Positions 42,918 through 52,023 are shown, numbered from the stretch's first letter. The stretch is DNA of 64,000 nucleotides from Amycolatopsis cihanbeyliensis (GCF_006715045.1 NZ_VFML01000001.1:682001-746000); one strand, 5' to 3'. The notes: generated by a model from the letters alone, not told the origin. Made by a program: numbers and translations.

Positions 42918-43235
42918 GTGTGCGCGGGCGAGGGGGTGCGGCCGGAGGAGGTGCTCGGTCTGCTGGCCCGGCTGGTCGACCGCTCACTGGTAGTCGGCCA
43001 ACCCGATACCGGCACCGGACCCCGGTACAAGCTGCTGGGGTCGGTCACGGGCTACTGCCTGGAACGGTGGGTGAGCCCGTGGCCTCCGCCCGGCTGCTCG
43101 GGGCCGCCGCCGCGGCGCGGGAGTCGGTGGGCGCACCGCTGCCACCCGCTGAACGCGGTGACGTCGATCGGATCACCACGGCGGCCCGTGCGGCGCTGGG
43201 CGAGGACGAGTTCGCCGCCGAGTGCCCTAGCCCGC
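42918..43235 (+). pseudogene. Remnant of a large ATPase-type (SARP/LuxR) transcriptional regulator
   Basis: One frame reads [17 protein letters not shown] ... [16 protein letters not shown], the end of an NB-ARC-like ATPase region. After a jump to another frame near 43070 it reads [32 protein letters not shown], the C-terminal end of the TPR region of such regulators. Several hundred residues between and before are gone. Adjoins the truncated imine reductase head to head, so one deletion may have destroyed both. Confidence 0.65.
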
Positions 43236-44702
43236 CGGGATGCCCCGGCGCTCGGCCGTGTTGGTGATGTTGCGAACCATCCCGCCGAAGATCAGCCCGT
43301 GGAAGGGCGCGATGGCTTTCCAGTAAAGATGCCCGGCCAGCCCGTGCGGTTCGAAGACGGCGCGCTGCCGGTACCTCGCGCCACCCGCGGGATCCGGCAC
43401 GGCGGACAGCTCCAGCCAGGCGCGCCCGGGCAGCCGCATCTCGGCGCGCAACCGGAGTTCGTGCGGCCGGTCCAGGTACTCCACCCGCCACCAGTCGAGG
43501 GCCTCGCCCAGGTGCAGGTACCGCGGGTCGCGGCGCCCACGGCGCAGGCCGACCCCGCCGAGCAGCCGGTCGATCCAGCCGCGCACCGACCAGGCGAGGG
43601 GGAAGGAGTACCAGCCGTGCTCGCCACCGATCGACTCGATGACCTGCCACAGGATCCGGACCTCGGCGGAGGTCGAGCGTTCGCGGACGTCCTCGTACAG
43701 GGTGCCGCCTGCCCATGCGGGATCGGATGGCAGCGGTCCCGACGGCGCGCCCAGGATGGCCGCGTCCGACCACCTGGTGGGTACGTCGGCGTCGCGGATG
43801 CGGCCCAGCGCCAGCTCGATCGCGCGATCACAAGAGATCCGTCCCGCGTCGGGGGCGGGGATGTAGGCGGAGATGTCGTCATCCGCGCAGACCACCTCGT
43901 GCACCAGGGACTCGATCAGCGGCACCGCGATGCTGCGCGGCACGGGCGTGACAAGGTTGACCCACTGCGCGGACAGCCACGGCGTGAGCATCGGAACCGG
44001 AATCACCAGCCGGCGCGGCAGGCCGGCGACCAGGGCATAGCGGCGCATCATGTCCAGGTAGGACAGTACGTCCGGTCCCCCGATGTCGAAGCCGCGATTG
44101 ATCTCACCCTCAAGCGCGGCCGCGCGGACCAGGTAGTGCAGGACGTCACGTACCGCGATCGGCTGGACCCGGTTGTGCACCCACCGTGGGGTGACCATCA
44201 TCGGGAGTCGTTCGGTGAGATGGCGCAGCATCTCGAAGCTGGCCGACCCGGACCCCAGGATCACCGCCGCCCGCAGCACGATCGTCGGCACCCCGGACTC
44301 GAGCAGGATCCGCCCTACCTCGGCGCGCGAGGCGAGATGGGACGAGAGTTCCGCGCTGTCCGGCGTGAGACCCCCGAGATAGATGATCCGGCCGACTCCG
44401 GCCGCGCGGGCGCGTGAAGCCACTGTCGCCGCGGCGGCGCGATCGCGCGCTACGAAGTCGTGCTGGTGCAGCGCATGTACCAGGTAGTAAGCGACCTCCT
44501 GCCCCTCCAGGGCGGCGCCCACACTGGCCGGATCGGTGACGTCACCGTGCACGACCTCGGCCTGGTCCCGCCACGGTGCCTCGGCCAGCTTCCCGGTGTC
44601 CCGCGCCACCGCTCGCACCTCATGCCCGGCCCGCAGGAGCTCCGGGATCAACCTGCCGCCGATATAGCCGGTAGCGCCGAACACCACACACCGCATACCC
44701 AT
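43227..44702 (-). CDS. SDR/NmrA-type NAD(P)-binding protein with DUF2867 domain
   Basis: About 491 residues. N-terminal atypical SDR fold with [19 protein letters not shown]; residues about 60-130 give HGDVTD and YYLVHAL. The C-terminal third (about 325-490) matches DUF2867, a lipocalin/SRPBCC-like domain ([20 protein letters not shown] ... [17 protein letters not shown]). This two-domain arrangement is common in actinobacteria; substrate unknown. ATG at 44702 or 44696. A run of tandem repeats lies just upstream. Confidence 0.88.
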   Translation of the reverse strand: MGMRCVVFGATGYIGGRLIPELLRAGHEVRAVARDTGKLAEAPWRDQAEVVHGDVTDPASVGAALEGQEVAYYLVHALHQHDFVARDRAAAATVASRARAAGVGRIIYLGGLTPDSAELSSHLASRAEVGRILLESGVPTIVLRAAVILGSGSASFEMLRHLTERLPMMVTPRWVHNRVQPIAVRDVLHYLVRAAALEGEINRGFDIGGPDVLSYLDMMRRYALVAGLPRRLVIPVPMLTPWLSAQWVNLVTPVPRSIAVPLIESLVHEVVCADDDISAYIPAPDAGRISCDRAIELALGRIRDADVPTRWSDAAILGAPSGPLPSDPAWAGGTLYEDVRERSTSAEVRILWQVIESIGGEHGWYSFPLAWSVRGWIDRLLGGVGLRRGRRDPRYLHLGEALDWWRVEYLDRPHELRLRAEMRLPGRAWLELSAVPDPAGGARYRQRAVFEPHGLAGHLYWKAIAPFHGLIFGGMVRNITNTAERRGIPAG

Positions 44703-44758
44703 GATCTTTACCCAATCCGACCGCCGCCGCAGTAGGCGGGGTGCCCTCGACGAGTGAG

Positions 44759-44821
44759 GCGAACGGCCAACTCGCCCACGCGAACGGCCAACTCGGGCGC
44801 GCGAACGGCCAACTCGGGCGC
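44759..44821. repeat. Three tandem 21-bp repeats (GCGAACGGCCAACTCG core)
   Basis: Copies at 44759-44779, 44780-44800 and 44801-44821; the last two are identical and the first differs at three 3' positions. They continue into a two-copy degenerate GAGCAAACACGCGGACGT/GAGCGGCAAACACACC unit (44826-44860). Intergenic, between the SDR gene and the divergent-looking ArsR 3' end. Confidence 0.85.
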
Positions 44822-44877
44822 GTGGGGAGCAAACACGCGGACGTGAGCGGCAAACACACCGGCGTCGCAGACGCGGC

Positions 44878-45177
44878 TCACGGTGATGAGGCGGGGTCCC
44901 GATGCGGGGTCCAGCAGCGCCGAAAGCGGTCGAGCCACACGTCCACATCCCGCAGCGGCTCGGCGTCCACCGCGTACAACCGGCGGGCACCATCCGGCCG
45001 CACTGTCGCGAAACCGTTGTCACGCAACACCTTCAGATGTTGCGACACGGCGGGCTGGGTGATCCCGAACTCCTCGACGATCACCGCACACATCGCGCCG
45101 GATGTCATCTCCCCCTCGACCAGCAGCTCGAGGATCCTGCGGCGGACCGGATCACCGAGTACGTCGAACGCATGCAC
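44878..45177 (-). CDS. ArsR-family regulator
   Basis: 99 residues. Winged-helix core FDVLGDPVRRRILELL, TQPAVSQHLKVLRDNGF and a YAVDAEPL wing. The tail WLDRFRR-CW matches the subgroup that controls SRPBCC/AHSA1-type genes. The two Cys residues do not form a known metal site. No SRPBCC gene adjoins; the nearest same-strand gene is the DUF2867 protein, about 180 bp downstream across the tandem repeats. Confidence 0.9.
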   Translation of the reverse strand: MHAFDVLGDPVRRRILELLVEGEMTSGAMCAVIVEEFGITQPAVSQHLKVLRDNGFATVRPDGARRLYAVDAEPLRDVDVWLDRFRRCWTPHRDPASSP

Positions 45178-45299
45178 CCGGCCAACATACCACCTTCTAC
45201 TTATATAAGTGCAGAATGTATTTAAGAGCGGTCACAGACCCGCCCCCGCTCGGGTCCTGCCCGGGTATAGTTCCTCGCGCCGCACCTCGGGAGCCGAGC

Positions 45300-46733
45300 A
45301 TGACCTCACCTGCCGAGCCAACCGATGCCCACCTTGTGGAGCTCGTCCTCGGCGGCGACCACGCCGCCTTCGCCGCGATCTACGACCGGTACGCCGACCG
45401 GCTGCACGACTTCTGCGTCTCGATCCTGCGCAATCGGGAGGACGCCGCCGACGCGGTGCAGGACACCTTCCTGCTGGCCGCGGAACGGCTTTCCCAGCTC
45501 GGTGACGCGCGGCGACTCCGGCCCTGGCTGTACGCCGTGGCGCGCAACGCGGCCCTGCGCAGGGCGCGGGACCGAAGCCGGTACGCCCCGGAGGCGGACA
45601 TGGCGGACAACCCCGACACCGGACCGGTACCGCAGCAGGCCGCCGAGCAGGCCGCGGTGCGTGATCTGGTGTGGAGCGCGGCCGCCGGACTGTCCGATCG
45701 CGACCGCACTCTGCTGGACCTGCACCTGCGGCACGGGTTGGACGGTGCCGAGCTCGCCGAGGCGGTCGGTGTGGGCGCGGGGCACGCCTACGTGCTGCTG
45801 AACCGGCTGCGCGGTCAGCTCGAACGCTCGCTCGGCGCACTGCTCATCGCCCGGCTGGGCAGGCGGGACTGCACCGGGCTGGCCGCGTTGCTGCGGGACT
45901 GGGACGGCCGGTTCTCCCCGCTGGTACGCAAACGGGTCGCCCGGCATGTGGACGGCTGCGAGACCTGCGGGGAGCGCAAGCGGCGCACGCTCAGCCCGGT
46001 GGCCCTGCTGGCCGCGGTGCCGCTGGTGCCGGCGCCCACCCTGCTCCGCGACCGGGTGCTGGGCCAGGTGGAGCCGGTGGCCCAGGTACGGGATCCCCGA
46101 TCCGACGAGCCGCCGCCACCGCGTTCCGGCCGCCGCCGGGTGCTGGCGGCCGGGGCCGCGCTGGTCGTGCTCACCGGCACGGGAGTGTGGCTGGGCACCA
46201 GGGATGCGACGACTCCGGAGCTGGCCGGAGAGGCGACCCCGGGTGCGGCAGGTACCTCGGGACCGGCGTCCCCGGCCGCCGCGCCGCCTCCCACGCCGTC
46301 CGACTCGGTCGCCCCGGCCGGGCCCTCCGGCACGACCACCCTCACCCGGAGCGCGACGGCCCCGACCTCGGATGCCGGGCGGCCGGACACCACCGGCCCG
46401 GCCTTCCTGCACCAGTCCGTCCACCCGCCGCGGGTCGGCGTCCGGGGCTGCCCGAACGACCGGGCCGACGTACGCGCCGAGGTCGACGACGACTCCGGCG
46501 TCGAGAAGGTGCGCCTGGACTGGACCGACCCGGACGGCCGGAGCGGAGGCGCCGAACTGCTCGCGACGGAGGGGTCGTGGCGAGGAACGCTGGGGCCGTT
46601 CCCGCGGCGCGGGCGGGTGCGCTGGCAGCTGACCGCCACCGACCAGGCCGGGAACACCGGCACCGGCACCCCCGGGTCACTGACCGTGTTCGCGTGTGCC
46701 CCCGGCACGTCGACCCCGAACCGGGTCAACTGA
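45300..46733 (+). CDS. ECF sigma factor fused to zinc finger, membrane anchor and extracytoplasmic domain
   Basis: 477 residues. Sigma region 2 (FAAIYDRYADRLHDFCVSILRNREDAADAVQDTFL) and region 4 (LSDRDRTLLDLHLRHGLDGAELAEAVGV) fill residues 1-180. A ZAS-like His216-x3-Cys220-x2-Cys223 follows, then a single membrane helix (281-299), a Pro/Ser/Thr-rich linker and an Ig-like outer domain with paired Cys (about 375-470). The protein therefore looks like sigma and anti-sigma in one chain. ATG at 45300 with GGGAG seven bases upstream; the frame opens earlier. Such C-terminally extended ECFs occur in actinobacteria, but the signal sensed here is unknown. Confidence 0.9.
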   Translation: MTSPAEPTDAHLVELVLGGDHAAFAAIYDRYADRLHDFCVSILRNREDAADAVQDTFLLAAERLSQLGDARRLRPWLYAVARNAALRRARDRSRYAPEADMADNPDTGPVPQQAAEQAAVRDLVWSAAAGLSDRDRTLLDLHLRHGLDGAELAEAVGVGAGHAYVLLNRLRGQLERSLGALLIARLGRRDCTGLAALLRDWDGRFSPLVRKRVARHVDGCETCGERKRRTLSPVALLAAVPLVPAPTLLRDRVLGQVEPVAQVRDPRSDEPPPPRSGRRRVLAAGAALVVLTGTGVWLGTRDATTPELAGEATPGAAGTSGPASPAAAPPPTPSDSVAPAGPSGTTTLTRSATAPTSDAGRPDTTGPAFLHQSVHPPRVGVRGCPNDRADVRAEVDDDSGVEKVRLDWTDPDGRSGGAELLATEGSWRGTLGPFPRRGRVRWQLTATDQAGNTGTGTPGSLTVFACAPGTSTPNRVN

Positions 46734-46825
46734 GAACTCGGCGAAAAGGACGGGAAAAGTTGTAAGGTCATGCCGCGCTACCGGCTCCTACCTGGCGAAG
46801 GATCCCAACGACCCAGGAGGACATC

Positions 46826-47329
46826 ATGGTCGGCGTCCCTCGCCCGATCCGGCACGGTCTGCCGGTGGCCCTGTTCCTGCTCGGCACCGTGCTGCCGCCG
46901 GCTGAGCCGACACCCGCCGCCGAACCCCCTTCCGACGACCTCGGCATCGAGCGGCCGTGCTGGAAGTACGCCACCTGCCCGGCACCGACCGGGGAACCCG
47001 GCACCACCTCCGAGCCCACACCGACGATCGAACCACCGCCGTCCACCACCCCGCCGCCGGCGACCACGACCACCGCGCCGCGGCCCACCGGCTCGACCGG
47101 ACAGCAGGGTGGGGCCGCCGGGCCCCGACGCCCAGCCGGCACCCCGCCGACGGGCCGGGCCGCCCACCCCGATCCGGCGGCGGTCGAGCGGGCCACGGCC
47201 ACGCGAGACGGCGGCCTGCCCGGCTGGGTGGGACCGGCCGCGTTCGGCATCGGTGCGTTGCTGCTCCTGCTCGGCCTGGCGGCCAGCCGCTGGCTCACCT
47301 GGTCCGAGCGTCGCGGTGGGTGGTCCTGA
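46826..47329 (+). CDS. Proline/threonine-rich exported protein with C-terminal membrane helix
   Basis: 167 residues. N-terminal signal-like helix (about 10-25), a low-complexity Pro/Thr-rich middle with two Cys (CWKYATC), and a C-terminal helix (132-155, GPAAFGIGALLLLLGLAA) followed by positive charge, so most of the chain should lie outside. AGGAGG precedes ATG 46826. Translationally coupled (TGATG) to the SARP-type regulator. Family not recognised. Confidence 0.75.
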   Translation: MVGVPRPIRHGLPVALFLLGTVLPPAEPTPAAEPPSDDLGIERPCWKYATCPAPTGEPGTTSEPTPTIEPPPSTTPPPATTTTAPRPTGSTGQQGGAAGPRRPAGTPPTGRAAHPDPAAVERATATRDGGLPGWVGPAAFGIGALLLLLGLAASRWLTWSERRGGWS

Positions 47330-48078
47330 TGAGCACGACTGCCGAGCGGGAGTACCCCCGCCTGCGGACCCTCGGCGGGTTCACCCTGTACCGCACGGGC
47401 AGGCCGGTCCGGGCCGGGGAATGGCGGTCACGGAAGGCCCGCGAGCTGCTGATCCTGTTGGTGGCGCGCCGCCACGAGTCGATCCGCCGGGAGCGGGTGT
47501 CCGAACTGCTCTGGCCGGGAACAGACCCGGCCTCCTGCCGCAACCGGCTCTCCGTCGCGCTGTGCACGGTCCGTGGCATGCTCGATCCGCGGCGGCAGTG
47601 GGCGCCGGACATCTTCGTCACCACCTACGCCGACGCGGTTCGGCTGACGAACCTGCCGGTGGACGCCTACGAGTTCCTGGCAGGGGCCCGGCGCGCGCTG
47701 CGCGCCCATCAGGCGGGAGCCGAGCTGGCCTATTGCCTGCTGCTCGCCGCGGACGCGGCGTACACAGGGGACTTCTGTACCGGCGACCCCTGCCTGGAGT
47801 ACGCCGTCCCGCTGCGCGAGGAGGTGCGGGCCACACACGTGGCCGTGCTCCGCGCGCTGGCGAGCGCCGCGGCGGACATCGACGACACCGAGCGGCAGCA
47901 CCGGTGCTTCCTCCGGTTGCTGGAACACGATCCGTTCGACGAGTTCGCCCAGGTAGGCCTGGTGCGGTTGCTGCGAGCGCAGCGGCGGCTCGGCGAGGCG
48001 AGCAGGCGTTACGCGCACTACGCCCGCCGGATGGCCGAGCTGGGTTGCCGACCCCGCCCACTGGCCGAGCTGGCCTGA
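47329..48078 (+). CDS. SARP-type regulator (OmpR-like HTH plus BTAD)
   Basis: 249 residues. N-terminal OmpR-type winged helix (LRTLGGFTLYRTGRPV ... KARELLILLVARRHESIRRERVSELLWPG) then the bacterial transcriptional activation domain (VDAYEFLAGARRAL to the end) with TPR-like helices. Size fits small SARPs that activate secondary-metabolite or envelope genes. ATG overlaps the stop of the Pro-rich membrane protein, so both are made together. Likely targets are not adjacent. Confidence 0.88.
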   Translation: MSTTAEREYPRLRTLGGFTLYRTGRPVRAGEWRSRKARELLILLVARRHESIRRERVSELLWPGTDPASCRNRLSVALCTVRGMLDPRRQWAPDIFVTTYADAVRLTNLPVDAYEFLAGARRALRAHQAGAELAYCLLLAADAAYTGDFCTGDPCLEYAVPLREEVRATHVAVLRALASAAADIDDTERQHRCFLRLLEHDPFDEFAQVGLVRLLRAQRRLGEASRRYAHYARRMAELGCRPRPLAELA

Positions 48079-48100
48079 CGCGGCGTGCCCGGCATCGGGG

Positions 48101-49105
48101 TCAACGGGTGGGCGGCTCGCCGAGGTCGCCCAGTTCGGCACGCACCCGGTCGAGTCTGCGTCGCCACCAGGCCGCCCGGTCGGGGTCGCTGAGCTCATGC
48201 CGGTCCAGCAGGCCGGGGTCCGGTGCCGGCGGCGTCCCCGGCACCGTGAGGTAGCCGTCCACCGGCCGCAGCGCCGCGGTGCCCGGGACCAGGTCACCGT
48301 CCAACAAGGACAGTGTGCCGAGCCCGCAGGCGAAGTCCAGCTCAGGCAGGGCCCCGGCGAGGGCGAGTTGGGCCGCGAGACCGATGCTGGTCTCCAGCGC
48401 GGAGGAGACCACGCACGGCAGCCCCGCGGCCTCGGCGATCCGCAGCGCGCGTCGCACCCCGCCCAGCGGGGCGCACTTGAGCACCGCCACATCGGCGGCG
48501 CCCGCGAGTGCGACCCGCATCGGGTCCTCCGCGCGGCGGATGGACTCGTCGGCGGCGATCCGCACATCCACCCGGCGGCGCACGGAGGCGAGCTCGTCGA
48601 CGGACCGGCAGGGCTGCTCGACGTACTCCAGGCCGCCCGCCGCCTTGTCGAGCAGCCGGATGCGGTGCACCGCGGTATCCACGTCCCAGGCACCGTTGGC
48701 ATCCACCCGAAGCGCGCCGCCGGGGCCCAGCGCTGCCCGGACGGCTTCCACCCTGGCGAGATCCTCGGCAAGGGACCCGGGATGGTCGGCCACCTTCACC
48801 TTGGCGGTGCGGCAGCGTGCGGCCTGGACGATCCGCAGGGCGCGTTCGGGCCCGACCGCGGGAACCGTGCAGTTGACCGGAACCCGATCCCGTACCGGCT
48901 CGGGCCACCCCACGGTGCACTGCTCGACGGCGGCGGCCAGCCACGGCGCCGACTCACGATCGTCGTACTCGGCGAACGGGCAGAACTCCGCCCAGCCCAC
49001 CGGCCCGGAGAGCACCATGCCCTCGCGCACGGTGATCCCGCGGAACCGGCTGCGCATCCCGATCGCGTAACAGCGGGCGGAACCGGGGTCGATCTCGATG
49101 GTCAT
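48101..49105 (-). CDS. menC: o-Succinylbenzoate synthase
   Basis: 334-residue enolase-superfamily enzyme of menaquinone synthesis. Lys102/Lys104 (KVKVA), metal ligands Asp135 (VDANG), Glu163 (VEQP) and Asp186 (AADES), and a second Lys in VAVLKCAPLGG are all in place. The N-terminus MRSRFRGITVREG closely resembles mycobacterial MenC. ATG at 49105 chosen by this similarity; the frame extends to 49225. No other men gene is in the window. Dipeptide epimerases share the fold, but the N-terminus favours MenC. Confidence 0.88.
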   Translation of the reverse strand: MTIEIDPGSARCYAIGMRSRFRGITVREGMVLSGPVGWAEFCPFAEYDDRESAPWLAAAVEQCTVGWPEPVRDRVPVNCTVPAVGPERALRIVQAARCRTAKVKVADHPGSLAEDLARVEAVRAALGPGGALRVDANGAWDVDTAVHRIRLLDKAAGGLEYVEQPCRSVDELASVRRRVDVRIAADESIRRAEDPMRVALAGAADVAVLKCAPLGGVRRALRIAEAAGLPCVVSSALETSIGLAAQLALAGALPELDFACGLGTLSLLDGDLVPGTAALRPVDGYLTVPGTPPAPDPGLLDRHELSDPDRAAWWRRRLDRVRAELGDLGEPPTR

Positions 49106-49474
49106 CCGGTGCACACCCTCATCCGCATTCCGTTCCGCCGAATCAATTGTGGCCCGGGGCATAGCTAAATCCCCGGCGACATCCGGCCGCCTCGGGTACG
49201 CTGGATCAAGTGCGTCTCGGCGCACACGGGATCCGACCCACGGCCGGAGCGTACGAGAGCTTGTCGCCGGGAACCCTGCGGGGGTCCGAAGCGTTACACC
49301 TCGTACCGGCTGAGCACGATCTCAGTCGAGGGAACCTGGCTCGATTGGCCCGCGGGCGAATCGCGGCCGCTACCGCACCTGTCCTCGTTCTCTGTGTGCC
49401 CGCTCGTCACCCGCGGGCCGCTCTGGCGAGCACGAAGAACGACGTCGAAACGCCGTGAAAGGAGGCGGCACCTG
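49106..49474. other. Divergent intergenic region between menC and the WhiB gene
   Basis: 369 bases with no convincing gene. Holds the promoters of both neighbours; a strong ribosome site AAGGAGG (49459-49465 region) belongs to the WhiB gene. No repeat or palindrome stands out. Confidence 0.5.
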
Positions 49475-49735
49475 ATGGACACCACGATAACCGATTGGCG
49501 GCATCGTGCCGCCTGCCGGGATGAGGATCCCGAGTTGTTCTTTCCGGTTTCCGATGTGGGGCCCGCCGCCGCGCAGGCCGCGCAGGCGAAGGCCGTATGC
49601 GCCCGGTGCCCGGTACGGGCCCTGTGCCTGCGGTACGCATTGGACAACGGTCTGGACTACGGGATCTACGGCGGCACCACCGAGCGCGAGCGGCGAGATC
49701 TCGTCCGCCGGGCGCGCCGCGCACACGCCGCCTGA
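49475..49735 (+). CDS. WhiB1-like Fe-S cluster regulator
   Basis: 86 residues. The four cluster cysteines are Cys14, Cys42, Cys45 and Cys51 (RAACRDEDPELFFP; VCARCPVRALC), followed by the turn YGIYGGTTERERR and a basic tail. The opening WRHRAACRDEDPELFFPV is the WhiB1 type, but WhiB1 usually has GVWGG where this has GIYGG, so it may be a paralogue. WhiB1-class proteins bind the sigma-A region 4 through a [4Fe-4S] cluster. ATG 49475 after AAGGAGG. Confidence 0.93.
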   Translation: MDTTITDWRHRAACRDEDPELFFPVSDVGPAAAQAAQAKAVCARCPVRALCLRYALDNGLDYGIYGGTTERERRDLVRRARRAHAA

Positions 49736-49778
49736 GCAACCACCCCGGCGGGTGGTCTACCCCTTGGCACCTACCGCC

Positions 49779-49811
49779 GCCCCGGACCGGACCACTCGTC
49801 CGGCCCGGGGC
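49779..49811. terminator. GC-rich hairpin after the WhiB gene
   Basis: Fourteen-base arms (49779-49792 and 49798-49811) with one mismatch and a five-base loop. No T tract, so termination is likely but not certain. Confidence 0.5.
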
Positions 49812-49952
49812 GCCTCCATGCCACCACTAACCTGATCGAGTGAAGAGCAACTAGACTTCCAGGTTCGGGAACAATAAAGTTGAGCCTGTCGTTGGCAAGG
49901 TTGAGATCGTCGATGCCGCGCCGGATGAGGCGTGGCCGGAAGGAGGCTGTGC

Positions 49953-50387
49953 ATGATGTTGATGCGGACGGACCCGTTCCGGGAGCTGGACCGGTTGACC
50001 CAGCAGTTCTTCGGAGCCAACGGCACCGCGACGCGCCCCGCGGTGATGCCGATGGACGCGTACCGCTCAGGTGAGCACTACGTCGTCCAGTTCGACCTGC
50101 CGGGCGTGCGCCCGGACTCGATCGACCTCGATGTCGAGCGCAACGTGCTGACCGTCAAGGCGGAGCGGCAGCCCAACTACGAGGACACCAGCGAGGTCCA
50201 GGTGGCCGAGCGGCCCCGCGGCGTGTTCTCCCGGCAGCTGTTCCTCGGCGAGACGCTGGACACCGACAGGATCGAGGCCAACTACGAGGCAGGCGTGCTG
50301 ACCCTGCGCATTCCGGTACTGGAGCGCGCGAAGCCGCGCAAGATCGCCGTCAGCGGCACGGACCAGGCCAGGCAGCTCGACGCCTGA
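49953..50387 (+). CDS. Hsp20-family small heat shock protein
   Basis: 144 residues. Alpha-crystallin domain with [31 protein letters not shown] and the C-terminal [18 protein letters not shown]xI-type motif. N-terminus [20 protein letters not shown] as in actinobacterial Hsp18/20. It keeps unfolded proteins soluble under stress. AAGGAGG six bases before ATG 49953. The leader (49840-49950) is AT-richer and probably holds the promoter, but I see no clear HAIR or CIRCE element. Confidence 0.92.
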   Translation: MMLMRTDPFRELDRLTQQFFGANGTATRPAVMPMDAYRSGEHYVVQFDLPGVRPDSIDLDVERNVLTVKAERQPNYEDTSEVQVAERPRGVFSRQLFLGETLDTDRIEANYEAGVLTLRIPVLERAKPRKIAVSGTDQARQLDA

Positions 50388-50400
50388 TCCGCATGCGGCG

Positions 50401-50427
50401 CCGGCCCCGCGACCCGGGGCCGGTTTT
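50401..50427 (+). terminator. Rho-independent terminator after hsp20
   Basis: CCGGCCCC and GGGGCCGG arms around GCGACCC, followed by TTTT. Confidence 0.75.
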
Positions 50428-50456
50428 CCGTATCCGGAACCGCCTAGAGTGGCCGG

Positions 50457-51623
50457 GTGACCGAACGGGCCCGGCCGACCGGCGCACTCTCCGGCATTCT
50501 CGTCGCGGACTTCTCCCGCGTGCTGGCCGCGCCCTACGCCACCATGTTGATGGCCGACCTCGGCGCGGACGTGATCAAGGTCGAGCGGCAGGGCGACGGG
50601 GACGACACCCGCGCCTGGGGGCCGCCGTTCGCCGGCGATCAGGCCACCTACTTCCTCTCGGTGAACCGCAACAAGCGGTCGATCGCCCTGGACCTACGGG
50701 CCGAGCAGGACCTGCACCGCGCCCGCGAACTGGCCCGCAGGGCCGATGTGGTGATCGAGAACTTCCGTCCGGGCACGATGGCCAAGTACGGCCTGGACTA
50801 TGCCCGGGTGCGGGAGGCCAACCCGGGCGTCGTCTACTGCTCGGTAACCGGCTTCGGCGCTGACGCAGGGGCCGACCTGCCGGGGTACGACCTGCTGGCA
50901 CAGGCGGTCGGCGGGCTGATGAGTGTCACCGGCCCGGCGCCGGGCGAGCCGGTGAAGGTCGGCGTGGCCCTGGTCGATGTGCTCACCGGGCTGCACGCCA
51001 CCGTCGGCGTGCTCGCCGCGTTACGGCACCGGGAGCGCACCGGCGAGGGCCAGCTCGTCGAGCTGAACCTCCTCGGCACGCTGCTGTCCAGCATGGTCAA
51101 CCAGAGCGCGGCCTACACGCACACCGGCGTCGCGCCCGGCATCATGGGCAACCGGCACCCTTCGATCGCCCCCTACGCGGTGTTCCCCGCCGCGGACCGC
51201 CCCCTCGTCGTCGCGGTGGGCAACGACCGGCAGTTCGCCGCATTGTGCAAGGGAATCGGCAGGCCGGAGCTGGCCGAGGACCCACGCTTCGGCACGAACA
51301 GCTCGCGGGTGGCACACGTCGAGGAGCTCACCACGCTCCTCGAGGAGGACCTGGCGCGGCGTACGGCGACCGAATGGTTCGACAGCCTCAGCCCGCTCGG
51401 CGTGCCCTGCGGCCCGGTGAACGACCTGGCCGGCGCGGTCGAGCTGGCGCAACGACTCGGCCTCGACCCGCTCGTGCCGAACGGCACGGGCGACACCGGC
51501 GACACGGTGGCCAACCCGATCAACCTGTCCCTGACCCCGCCCGACTACGCCGTTCGCCCGCCGCGGCTCGGCGAACACACCGCGGACATCGCCGCCTGGC
51601 TGGACGACCCACGGGCGGGCTAG
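50457..51623 (+). CDS. Class III CoA transferase (CaiB/BaiF family)
   Basis: 388 residues. Family features: GILVADFSRVLAAPYATMLMADLGADVIKVE at the N-terminus, FLSVNRNKRSIALDL, GVVYCSVTGFG, and the catalytic Asp in GVALVDVLTGLHA. It moves CoA between acids without free acyl-CoA hydrolysis. Named members include carnitine CoA-transferase, alpha-methylacyl-CoA racemase and formyl-CoA transferase; the sequence alone does not choose. Proximity to a betaine transporter and a carnitine-acyltransferase homologue makes a quaternary-amine acid possible. GTG at 50457; terminator follows. Confidence 0.92.
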   Translation: MTERARPTGALSGILVADFSRVLAAPYATMLMADLGADVIKVERQGDGDDTRAWGPPFAGDQATYFLSVNRNKRSIALDLRAEQDLHRARELARRADVVIENFRPGTMAKYGLDYARVREANPGVVYCSVTGFGADAGADLPGYDLLAQAVGGLMSVTGPAPGEPVKVGVALVDVLTGLHATVGVLAALRHRERTGEGQLVELNLLGTLLSSMVNQSAAYTHTGVAPGIMGNRHPSIAPYAVFPAADRPLVVAVGNDRQFAALCKGIGRPELAEDPRFGTNSSRVAHVEELTTLLEEDLARRTATEWFDSLSPLGVPCGPVNDLAGAVELAQRLGLDPLVPNGTGDTGDTVANPINLSLTPPDYAVRPPRLGEHTADIAAWLDDPRAG

Positions 51624-51635
51624 GGACGCGATGTC

Positions 51636-51665
51636 GCGGGCATTGAATGCGTTGCCCGCAATTTT
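51636..51665 (+). terminator. Terminator after the CoA transferase
   Basis: GCGGGCA (51636-51642) pairs with TGCCCGC (51653-51659) across a ten-base loop, followed by AATTTT. Confidence 0.7.
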
Positions 51666-52023
51666 GCCGACAACGCCGGGCGGGAAATCACCGCAGGTAG
51701 CCATAATAGACCACATCGTCACGAATGCGGTACGTCACCGTGTGGTTGTCACCAGCTCGCAACGCTCCAGGAAAACGAATTCCCAACCGTCGCTGTAGGT
51801 TGCTCTCTGTTACGACCAGGTCTCGATTGATCCATTTGTATGCCCGGATTGTTTACTTTCTGTCGAAATTCCGGCCGAGGAGCGGGTAGGTTCCAGACAA
51901 ACGACGACACGGGCGGGCGCGGCCGTTATCCGTTCCACGGCCGCACCATCCGGCACGCACGGCGTGCGCGGTCCATCCGGCGCCGGTAATGGCGCTGTGC
52001 CGCCCCTCGAACGGAAGGTGATC
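51666..52023. other. AT-richer intergenic stretch before the second betaine operon
   Basis: No intact gene. On the minus strand a 54-codon open frame without a start codon (about 51688-51855) ends HTVTYRIRDDVVYY-x3-LR, vaguely like the end of a RelE/ParE-type toxin, so it may be a relic. The rest should contain the promoter of the operon. Confidence 0.4.

Noticed and set aside
44759..44821. Possible CRISPR array
   Set aside because: Units are head-to-tail with no unique spacers, so it is a simple tandem repeat.
49840..49952. HAIR/CIRCE heat-shock element before hsp20
   Set aside because: I looked for the CTTGAGT-n7-ACTCAAG and CIRCE forms and found only loose GTTGAG halves without the mate.
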